Part shown: positions 43,340 to 54,200 of the stretch, one piece after another
Position numbering within the stretch: position 1 is the first letter of the stretch
Layout: each line of letters starts with the position of its first letter
Origin: Symsagittifera roscoffensis
Taxonomy: Eukaryota > Xenacoelomorpha > Acoela > Convolutidae
Assembly: GCF_963678635.1 (NCBI RefSeq)
Contig: NC_087068.1
Coordinates: 27,468,318-27,532,317 of the forward strand
DNA: 64,000 bases
Reading direction: 5' to 3'
Notes under the pieces: model-generated
The model's input: only the letters and a program-made list of their open reading frames with translations
The model's database searches: none
What the model was told of the DNA's origin: nothing
Translations under genes and position numbers: made by a program

Positions 43340-44227
43340 TGTGCCAGTCGGTCATGTCTAGGGGTTTGACCTTGAGAAATACGCAATTTTGGAGTGAAAT
43401 TTTAATTTTGCAAAATTCGAATTGAGCATGTCATGCTCAATTTTCTCGAACCAACTGAAAATGAAAAAGTCAGAAATCAGAACACCCGAATTAACAATTG
43501 CGGGAAACTACTCAAGAAAAAGGCAGGAAATTGCTATTCGCAATTTCTCAATACGAAATATCAAGAGAGTAGAGCTGTCTTGTCCTGAAAACAGGAGAAT
43601 CGAATACGGACTTGAGACAGAACAATTATTCGAATGGAAAGGAGTGGACTCTGAATGGAAGAGTGGACAACTCGAGTGTCCAAAGGGTTCATTCAGAGAC
43701 TTTGATTCTAGAGACAAAAACTTACTTCTGTTATTGAAACTAATTGGCCTTAAAACTTATTTAGTTATATTACTTAATTCTCAAGCTGCTCAGTTATAAC
43801 TTACTCCTCATATTCAAGTGCGTCGATATGTAAGTTCCAATTTAAATTTCTCGAGTGTATTTTATGATAGTTATGTTGAGATAAGGCGAGTTTTAGGTTG
43901 ATCCATCTGAAATGGATCAAAGTTCCACTGTCCAATAAAAAGTAACTAAGCGGATGGTTCCGACCCGGTTTTTAACGGCGTTCATGTATTTTGGGTATCC
44001 CGAGACCTAAGTATGGGGACGTTTTTATTTCTAGAGTGGGGGGGTATTTTGGTAGTGGCCTTTAAGCTGTAATGGGTTCCAGTCTCATGTCGCAAGCGAA
44101 CCGAATTGGCTCCGACCGTTCTTGAGGCGGAAAAACACAAGAGATAGTGTCCCTGACTCTTGAGCCAATGGTTATAGGGCCTATTTTTCTTAAGCCTCAT
44201 ATGTGACTAAAGTAGGCGACTGTTACA
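43340..44227 (+). repeat. 3' LTR of giant element
   Basis: This is an 888-bp copy of 21459-22346 with no difference noticed on reading. It begins TGTGCCAGTCGG and ends GACTGTTACA. Confidence 0.95.
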
Positions 44228-45012
44228 GCCCTCCCTTATAAAGCAGAGTTTATCTTCTACTCACATTCCGTCTGTTTTAGAACCACGACACCTCTACAGG
44301 ACCGGTCAGAAGCGACCAGACAGTTTCACGCTCGTTCCATGGGCTGTTGGTGAGCAGCTTTTGTGGGATGTAACGGTAGTAGACTCCTTAGCTCCTGGTA
44401 GGATTAGTACCGTGTCTGTTTGTAGCCCTGGTACGGCTGCCGCTGAAGCAGAAGAGCGAAAAATTGACTTAAAAAGACTTATAAAGACTTAGTAGATGAT
44501 GGGTATCTTTTTCAACGGCTAGCTTTTGAGATTCAGGGAGCGGCCGGGCCCAGCACAAATTTTTTTTGAGCAAGACTTGTAAGAACCTAAGCATATGCAC
44601 TGAGGAACCCAGAGCACGGAGCTTTTTAAAACAGAGAATCTCCCTGGCAATACAGATTGCGAACGCCGCTTGCGTACTCGGAACAATAAATGACTAAATA
44701 ACTTTCGACGAAAATTTTGCAACACAATCATATTTGTATATTATATTTTCTCGTGTCGAGTTGTGTGTTCTTATTGAAGAAATGTAACCCGTATCGAGTT
44801 TAATTGTAAGGACATCAACACTTGTGATCTTCTTTTATCATTATAACTTCCATATCTAGAAAATTCCAAGGATTTTTGCTGTAATACGTGATGAAGGGAC
44901 TCCTGACTGTAACCCCGGTTACTATGATACTTTTGACCTTCTGATTACAAGAAAATAAAGAAAAAGAATTGTCATGTTTTTAATTTTTTTTTTCGATTGT
45001 TTGGTCTTTCAG
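44228..45012 (+). other. interval between giant element and DDX1
   Basis: This 785-bp stretch should include the DDX1 promoter or a 5' intron. A TATAAA-like string lies at 44243 and AATAAA at 44684, but neither can be assigned. The stretch ends in a strong pyrimidine-rich acceptor (GTTTGGTCTTTCAG, AG at 45011-45012). Confidence 0.5.
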
Positions 45013-45019
45013 TTGTGCA

Positions 45020-45275
45020 ATGTCGGCCTTCTCTACTGAGTTTGGCGTTTGTGATGAAGTTGAGAATGCTCTACAGACACTGGAGTGGCAGCTGCCAACT
45101 GACGTTCAATCGGAAGCCTGTCCTTTAATTTTGGGCGGTGGTGATGTCTTGATGGCCGCTGAGACAGGTTCAGGAAAAACTGGTGCCTTCTGTATTCCCG
45201 TTGTTCAAATCGTTCTGGAAACCCTTCGTGAGAAACGAGATGGCGCAAAAGGCTCTGCAGTAACGAAATCTGCCG
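45020..45275 (+). CDS. DDX1: DDX1 exon 1 (Q motif, motif I)
   Basis: Starts at MSAFSTEFG and ends in phase 1 before GTATTT. It encodes residues 1-85 plus one base, including [10 protein letters not shown] and [10 protein letters not shown]. The start is chosen by alignment to the known N-terminus and by an acceptor seven bases upstream. Confidence 0.93.
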
Positions 45276-48200
45276 GTATTTAGTTTGATTACTTAGCGAT
45301 TTTAGTGAGCGTTAGGGTAACAGTACGACTATTCTGTTTAAAAGTCACAAGTATTGGTGGCATCTTTACAGTTTTTTGATAGCATGTGCTTGGAAATTCG
45401 AAGAGTAATAAGTTAAAACAGTTGATGCGTTTTTAATTCATCAAATGAACCAAAAAAAGCTATTTGTTTCAAACAACATAACAATCGTAAAAACTCGATT
45501 TCAGAATTTTTTAGCTCAACATATCTCGCAAATTTTGAAATGCATATTTTATTCATAATGCAGTTTGACACTTTCAAATTTAATACTTGCAAAGTTAGTA
45601 TGGGTGCCTTCAGTTTGTTATATTCCAAATTATTACTCGCAAAGTTGTGTCTGTTTGTATTTGGTGCCACTTTTGCTGCATGGCATTGGCAATTTATCAG
45701 CATATGTAGCTGATTTATATGTGACTATTTTTGCCGATTGTGAAGCGTTGGTGACCAACAGGGCAGGGTGTGAGAATCCAATTTTCGACGTTACAGGTTC
45801 CAAGCCAATACATAGCAAAGTTTTACTACTTCGAGGCTTATTTCTACTTTTTTGTATTTCGTTGGTAAAAAAGTGTATCAATATTTCTTCAAATAAACGT
45901 TTTCGTCCGAAGACATCATTCGAAGTCTAGAAAATTCAATTTAATGACAAAGTTAACATAAAAGTAACATAAAGGAGAAGAATAAAAAGAGTAAGGATAA
46001 ATTTTTCTCGCCAGCTAATCTTGAACTGAGAAAAAGAACAATACGGTGGCACCCTTGAAGTTTTCTTATTTTACTTTTTAAAGCTGCTTTTTTGTATTCT
46101 TCTCGCTAATGTTGACGTTGCGCAGCTTTGCCTCTGTAAAATTTTGGTACACTTGAAGTTTTTGTATTATTGATTGAATCAATTGTTCAAATATACGCCT
46201 AAGTGACTTTTTTTCTTCATAAATCAAAAGGTCGGAAACTATCATGGCAACCGAAGTAACTGCTTTATTCCTGCATCATTCAACCAGTTAATAACCCTTG
46301 ATAAATTAGCGAAGTGTAAATCAAAGTATCGCGTGAAGGAAAGTAAAAAGCGTCAAGATGGTAGGAAATCAAGTCAACCACCTGCACAGATTAAACCGGA
46401 GTAGAAAGAAACTCAAAAAAAAGTTGACCCGATGAGGCTACAGCTCTATCACATACTTAAAATAGTTTGCCTTGTTAGTGCCGTCTCTAAATAGACAACC
46501 GCGTATTTATACTCTTCAGTAAGTTGACAAATGCTATATTAACCAATCAGAATCGAGACGAGAAATCAAGAAATTATTGATAATTATCAATTTCCTTAGA
46601 TTGCCCCTATCTCGATGTGATTGGATAATATAGTATATGTCTACTTACTGACGTGTATGAGTACGCGTTTGTCTTCATATTGCTACGTTACCGTTGTTTA
46701 CTTTCCCTGGGGTCTATTTATTAAAAGTTTCTTCGTTGTGGTTTAATCGCTATTAGCGCTGAGTTCACAGGCAGCATTCGCAGGATGTATTGCGAGGAGA
46801 TTCTGTTCAAGAAAATGTCCAGGTCCTGGTTTCTCTGTACATTTGCTAACCCTAAGTTCTAACTGATTGCTTATACAGAAAAATTTCAGTGCTAGGCTCG
46901 GCGGCACCCTCAAATTCAAAAGCTAGTTATTTTTAAAAAAAACCATCCTTTCTTAAGTCTCTGTGTTTATTACCCTTGCGATCAGGAATGGTATTGCCTT
47001 CGTGTACTAGACTTTTTTCCCGTAAAAACTTTGTTCACAGAATTGTCCAAATTAGAAAAGGTTTATTTCGATTTGGTTCATAATGAATTCAATTTTGTTT
47101 GCTCCTCCAACATACTTGCTATGGAGGTAACAGTTTGGCCTGGTTCAGCAAAGGTATTTAGGTCGAATCTGACAGGACCTGTTTTTTTTTTTCAAGCGGA
47201 AAAGATTCCGTTTCAAAAGAAAAATTTCGGCTCCTTGTTTGTCGGTTTATGTTTTGCCGGCTTAGTTGCCACATCGTATAATTGTATATATATTTTTTTT
47301 ACTGTATGTAATTCATGTTGTACTGGCTTTAAAGCTTTTTGAATTACTTCTTGGGTTATTTACTAACCTTGGCTTCGTATAGTTTTGTTTAAAATTTTTT
47401 TTTCCATTTTTTTGGCTTTACTTTATCGGCTCACTGATCTAAGTTTCAACAGTATTATAAATTATCGTATCACTTCTTGCTCGCATCTGATTTTCATATA
47501 TAAATTGATTTTTTGTCGGGTTTCTGATTTCGTCCATATTCTTGTCGGCTGGCTTGCCTAGTGTTTTTTTTCTGCAATTCTTTAGAATATTTTTGATTTT
47601 TTAAAAAATCTTCATTAAGAAAAGTATAGTTAATGATTTTCTAGCTTGCTCCAAATTTTCAAATATAAATTGATCTTTTGTCGGCTTTATGATTTCGTCC
47701 TAATTTTAGACGGCCTACGTACCGTTTGTTTTGTTTGTAATTTCGGCTGATTTTTGATTCTGTTTTCATTTTCAATAAGATAAATATAGTTAATGGTTTG
47801 CTGGTTTTTGAACAGAATTCAATAGTTTAATTTCAGATCAATCAACTTTATGGCATAGCGTATTCTTTTCATATGTCAAAATTTTTCGAAAATAATCATG
47901 AATTTCAAAAAAAGTTTCTTTTGTAAAATCGATTTTTTGACTGTTTTGTCTACGAAGATATATGTCAATTGACGTACGCGATTCAAGAGTGGTTAGTTCG
48001 GCCGAAATTTTTGAGAAAAAAAATGATTTTTCATGTTTTGTTTATTTAATTTGCAGGAATTTTTGTTATTTTTGTTATCGTTGTGTACTAAGTTCATTTT
48101 TGATATGTTTGATGAAGATCTGTTTTGAAATAATCTCCATAGTTTTCCGATTTTTTTTCAGGTTCTTTTCTGTAGAATTCATTGAAAGTTAAGCGTTCTT

Positions 48201-51200
48201 TTTTCAGTTTCTTTTATATCGTAGTTAGGTAGCAAATTCAGGTAGCAAATTCATCCGTTGGTTATGAAAAAGAAAGAAATGGTGTTTGTTGCCCCAATCT
48301 TGCCTATTTTTTAGGTAAATGATTTTTATAGCAATTGCAATAAAACATTTTCATGTTTTGAGCCTACGATTTTTTTTTTCTTTTTTTTTGTTTGAGACAC
48401 CCTATCTTTTCATTTAAGGCTTTTAGTGGTGCAAAAACCAGCTTGGCCTCTGTGTCACTTCAACAATCTTTCGCGGCTACCACCATTCGGGGGTTACAAA
48501 CCTCTGCTTATGCTACTAGAGGCTAGGGAGTCAACTACCCTTTTATGCCATCGAAGCTGCCAACCATCTGTCTGGTTGCTTCTGATGTCTTCGCAGTTGT
48601 CATGGCCTTAAAACAAAAGGAATTGAGTGGAGGCGGAAATTTGCTTCAAAATTGAATGCATACAGAAACTTCTTGCTGCGCTATTCAAACAAGATAAGCA
48701 ATGCCATCCATCTCTGGTCACATCTTTTCTGCAACAGAATCTATGTTAACAAATTTCTGAAATTAGGTGGAGTCTAATAGGGATTCTAAGCTTCTGATTT
48801 GTCAATTTCAATTTTGATTCTTTTTAGACGGGATGGCATATAAACATTGGGATTCTAGATGGCATATAAACTTTTCCTAATAAATATTGAATATTTTCAG
48901 CATCTTATGAGAAATGTTGCTATGAAAAACCCGCTTCATCCATTTGTTTGGACACCGTTTTCCGAAGCTACTCCACCTTGTGCTGAATCAAATCCAAGTT
49001 TTCATGCATAATTTTTTGTTCCATCCTCATGGTCGGAATCGAAAGTTTCGCTTAAGGCAGTTATTGCTCTTAACGCCGTTAAAGTAAATGAGACTAAGAG
49101 GCCATAAAAGTAAATGAGACTAATAGGCGAGCGGAGGAAACACACAAGCCACTTTTGAGTGGTGGTATGACTACAGAAAAAATTGATCTAATCTTCATTT
49201 TTACTAGAAAAAACAAGGACAGTATTAGAGTTTCGACATGCTGAAACATTTTTTAGAAGGTAAAGATCATAATGTGCAACCAGTGTATCAATTTTCTCTA
49301 GCTCAGCTATCGTTTCATTGAACAATTCTTTTTGACAAAATTTGCCTAGGTAGCCTATGCTAACAAATTCATCCTTTGGTTTCATTTTGTTTTCGGTCAA
49401 ACATTATGACACTGACCTATGATTACAGGCCCTTTGTTCGGCCCTACAAAACACAGCTATTGTTTAGGCCCAAGCCATGATTGATTTTTAAGGTCTTTGA
49501 GCACTATCTTGTTGTTGTCGGATAGATTTCTTTCATTCAAATACCAGACGTTAATATTGGTTCCAAGCTTTTTTTAAACTAACGTCTGCTTTGTTCCAAC
49601 CAGCAAGGGCAGAGCCTCGGGGTCACTTTACTGTTTTCCATCCTCTGACATAATGATGGGTTTTTGTATAAAACGAAATTTGGTATACTGTAAGCGCAAT
49701 GGGTATTTTTGTTCCCAATTTGGGTGGTTCGAAAAAACGTGATTCAGTATAATTTCTCGTGTAGGCGAATTAAATGCATTACTAAAATCTTATTTTAGAA
49801 AAAAACAGCTCTTCGTGTTGTCGTAACGCTCATTCACGTTTCTAAAGGAAATAAGATTCTTGTAAGCGAATTAAGAGCGTTGGTGAAATCCTATGCAAAT
49901 ATAACTGAGCGCCTCGGTTTGTCCTGACGTTCTACCAAGTTTTCAAATTAGTGTGCAGCAATTTCAGCTCATAGTTTGAAAACACATCTTACCTGATAAC
50001 CCTGAGAAAAAAATTTGTCGTTCTGAGAAATACTTGCCTCCTATGCTTAATGTCGATTGCCTTTGGTTACAACTCTCAATCTATTTTTACAAGAGGGATA
50101 AGTTCTGCTATAAAAAAGATCTTAACTTTGCCTTCTCCGGTAATGTTAAGGAGCTTGGTAAGTGGTTTCTAGAAAATAAGCCCGAAGTGACATCTGCCCG
50201 AAGTGGCATCTGCAAAGTGACATCTGCTCACGTTTTTTCTGATGCGTAAGTTATGTTCTTACGCTAGTCAGAACTGGCAGTTGCCTTAGCTGGCATGTTT
50301 TCCTCAAATTATAGTAGTCTTTTTCTACTTGAAAAAAAACTATTCGGTTTTTGTCACTTTTTCTGAGTGCTTGCTTGCTATGCTGCTTGTGTTGTATGGC
50401 AAGTGGTGCGAAGTCGCTTAAGTTCCTGCGACGAAAATATGTCTTAAAAGACGTGACGTAGAGGCGAAACTCACTTTTGTCCTTCGGAGCTCTGCGGGTA
50501 TACATTGCTTCAAATGTTTTTTTTTCAAGCTTTTGGATTTGGACGAGTTTCAGCTCTTAAAATCTTGACGTCTTTCATTGATGGTTTGAAAGTCTCACAG
50601 GCAATAAAATTATCAGCAACTGGTGTACCCTTGCCTATATTTTTATCTATTTATCTATTCCCACCTCTGCGAAAGTGGAAAATTTGTATTTAGGTACAAA
50701 TTTTGCATATACTTAACCGTTGATTTACTTTTTTATTGGGTCGATTTTCGTTGCTAGGTATCATAAGGGGGAAATAGTTTACGTTAAAATAGTTCTTAGT
50801 TTTTGTAGGCGCTCCAGTAAAAATGGCAATGAATGTATGGGATCGATCGCCACAGTTCGCAATAAGCCCCGATGGACTTCTGTGTCAGTCGCGTGAACAG
50901 AAGGTGTGGCAAGGGGCCAGAGCTACTTACGGCGTAGCCAATCACGGCAAATGGTATTACGAAGTGACAGTAACCGATGAAGGCCTGTGTCGTGTAGGGT
51001 TTTCGACCAGTCGGGCAACATTTGACCTGGGCTGCGACGACCAAGGATTCGGTTTTGGAGGAACTGGAAAGAAATCGCATCGGCGTCAGTTTGATGATTA
51101 CGGAGAGCCATTTGGGCTCAGTGATACGCTTGGATGTTTTTTAGACTTGGATGCTGGCGTTATTAGTTACTCGAAAAATGGAAATATGTTCGGAAAAGCA

Positions 51201-54200
51201 TTTACTATTGCCACGGCAATGTTACATAACACTACAATATTTCCAGCATGTACTCTGAAAAATGCAGAGCTGAAATTTAATTTTGGAGGTGAACCCTTCA
51301 AATATCCTCCTGGAAAAGATTTCCATGGGTTTGTTGGAGCAGATCCAAAGTATCTTATTAAATCTTTAGCTGCACCAGTGAAGTCGGCTTCACAAAACAC
51401 TAAACGACAAAACTGTCCTCAAGCACTGATTTTGGAGCCTTCGAAAGAGTTAGCTGAGCAAACTCACAATTGCATAAATACCCTTAAACAGGTAAATCAA
51501 ACGTTTTTCTAGAGTGAGTCTTGCAAAGTGAGTGATACTTCTTTTTTTAGATAAATTTTATGAGAATCAGTTGAATTTGTGGTTTAGTTCTGCAAAGATC
51601 CACCTATCAAATCTCTCTGCTGTGTCGGCGGGACAAATGTCAGAGACCAGATGGAAGCACTTGACGCTGGAATCGACATTGTGACTGGAACACCAGGACG
51701 TCTTGGGGTCAGTATTAGCTCTTATTTCCATCAAAGTTTGGGAAAATGGTCTATTCGATTAATTATTGTGTCATAAAATTTTTAGGGTCAAGTTAGTTTT
51801 AGGGGAGCGTTGAATTTGAGCTGTTATAATTTCCAATTGAGCGTTTCTTTTGAATAAAACATTTTGACTTTAGGACCTCATCAGTAATGAGAAATTGGAC
51901 GTCCGCGATGTTCGCTTCTTCATCCTGGACGAAGCAGACGGTCTTCTTCAACAGTCACATGGTGACCTCATTCACACCATCTGGAAAAAGATCCCACAAC
52001 TCACCGCCGACAATAAACGGCTGCAAGTGGTTATATGCAGTGCCACTTTGCACTCTAGAGAGGTCAAACAACTGGCGGATAAAATCATGCATTTTCCTGT
52101 ATGGGTATGAACCAACTTGATTTATCTACTCAGACTGAATTTCAACCAAACGATCAAAATCGGATTCAAATTTTTTTATACTGGCCAAAGCTCATTTAAA
52201 TCAGGAGTCCTATACAGTCACGGTACATAGAAGAATATTTATTAGTTTGCTCATATGTCAAGGTGTATATAATGCTCATAATTAATTTCCCATAGATAAT
52301 CAATTTTCAATATTTGCGATTTTATCGCGTGATTCACAACTAACGTATGATGTTTCTGGTCGATGCAGGTGGATCTCAAAGGCCAAGACTCAGTGCCGGA
52401 TACAGTGCACAATGTAGCGTGTGTGGTTGACCCTACTAAAGATCTGCAGTGGCAGTCATCGTCTGCCCTCATTACCACCGATGGTGTCCATAGAGTGGAG
52501 GGCGTGAGAGCGGGAACCCACTCGCCAGAAGCTCTCTCGGAGGCGGTCAAGTTGCTCAAGGGCATTTATGTACTGAATGCGATTAAAAAGCACAATATGG
52601 ATCAGGTTTGTGGATAAAATTGTGAAATTCATCAGTTTAACATACTTCTAGTGTCTGTAAAAAGATGCACTAAGGCTTTATTGATGCTGTAAACGTGCCA
52701 TGAACTAACTGGTTTTTGAGTCCACATAGCCAAAAAGAGACCGACTTTTTTGTCGAGGATTTTGCTATAGGATATTGTTGCCAAGATATTTTTTGATATT
52801 TTTAAGCTAGTCTTTCAAACTACTATCAGTGTTTTTTGAAGTGCCTTATGCAACTAATGTTTGTTAAACCATGTAGCGCGATGGAATTCTTCGCGAAAAT
52901 TTAATCTGTCTTTAATTGGGGAACATGAACTTTGACCTGGTTGAGACGCGAAAAAAGAACGCGTTGAAATTTATCAAGTTTTTTTTTTGCTTCAGGCCAT
53001 TATTTTCTGCAGAACGCGGTTAGACTGCGACAACATGGAGAGATTTCTTTGGTCGCAAGGGGGAGGACGCAACAAGAACAATCCCTTTTCATGTGCTTGT
53101 CTCCACGGGGACAAACGGAACGACCGTGCTATTAACTTGGAAAAATTCAAAACGAAAGAGATCAAGTTTTTGGTATGCACAGGTAGGCATATATTTTAGT
53201 TCGAGATTATACTTATACACTTGCGATTATCAAGCGTTATGAAATCGGATATAGACTTTTTCAGGATAAAAACTAATTTAACAAAATCACTTGTATTATT
53301 TGACACCTCGCCTCATATAGTATCAAAGTCAGAGCGGTTAGTCTATAGCTCACAGGTTCGAATATCAGACGTAGCCTATTTCTAATTCGGGATTAATTTC
53401 TTTTTTATTACATTTTATAGAGCTGCTTTTTGTCGTGTTCTCGCTAGTGTTTGCCAAGCAAAGCTTTGCCTTTGTGTAAAAGGAAGGCAAGCTCCACTAT
53501 CGAACAGTCAAATTGTAAAGGTCACGAGACTTCTAGTTTCGAAAATTGAATTTAATTTTCAGATTTCTTAAACTGGTTTATTTTTTTAAATGATGGTCAG
53601 AAATGTTGTAGAAATAAACTGTTGTAAAATGAGCTTTAGGGTCATCTGTTTTTTTTTGGAATTTCGAATATTAGTTTTTTCAGTGTTTTTTTTTGTTTTG
53701 CGTTCATTGACTCTTTTCCAACTATCTGCTGGCTATGTTTTTGTTTCAACAGCTGATTTTTCTGTTTTCTGTTCCACGTTTGTCTCGCAAGTGAAGTTAA
53801 GCTGCGCTTGGATTTTTTGTTAATGATTCTTTTATGAATTGCCTAATGATTTTCAGATGTGGCAGCGCGTGGTCTGGACATTGGGGGTCTACCGTATATG
53901 ATAAGCGTGACTATGCCTCCGAGTGAGGAGAAGCAGACCTATGTGCACAGAATAGGCCGAGTGGGCAGGGCCGAGAGGATGGGACTGGCTATCGCTCTAG
54001 TGTCTAAATTCAAGGAGAAGGTAGGTCAATCTCCTAAAATTTATTATCATAATGTTGCTATCATAAAGAAGCTGTTCGATAATTTCTTGATTAGCTTGCA
54101 ACAAAAAGCCGCAGTTTTGCAAATCATTTCAAGCAATGAAAGAATTTGAAGTTGGTCAGATTTTTTTCCGGAAAAACTTGATTTTATGACTTACCGCTCA

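Larger units (their letters stand above)
21459..44227 (+). mobile_element. giant Ty3/gypsy-type LTR retrotransposon, 22.8 kb, two ORFs
   Basis: Two 888-bp direct LTRs flank a 20,993-bp interior. Both begin TGTGCC, both end GTTACA, and they look identical on reading. The interior contains a 2.45-kb leader, ORF1 (24802-33600, Gag-PR-RT-RH-IN order, which defines Ty3/gypsy), a 456-bp intercistronic region, ORF2 (34057-42900) and a 439-bp 3' UTR. LTR identity and two intact ORFs of about 8.8 kb each point to very recent insertion and probably a competent copy. Typical Ty3/gypsy elements are 5-12 kb, so this is exceptionally large for an animal. No convincing 5-bp target duplication is seen: ATGCC lies on the left, GCCCT on the right, with only GCC shared. 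Confidence 0.95.
45276..50808 (+). other. DDX1 intron 1 (5.5 kb, repeat-rich)
   Basis: GT-AG intron, T-rich on the sense strand. It holds a dispersed repeat copy (45290-45910), a MITE-like inverted repeat (46492-46675), a SINE-like copy (47030-47340) and an RT fossil (49188-49400). No independent gene is recognised; the small open frames look random. Confidence 0.85.
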
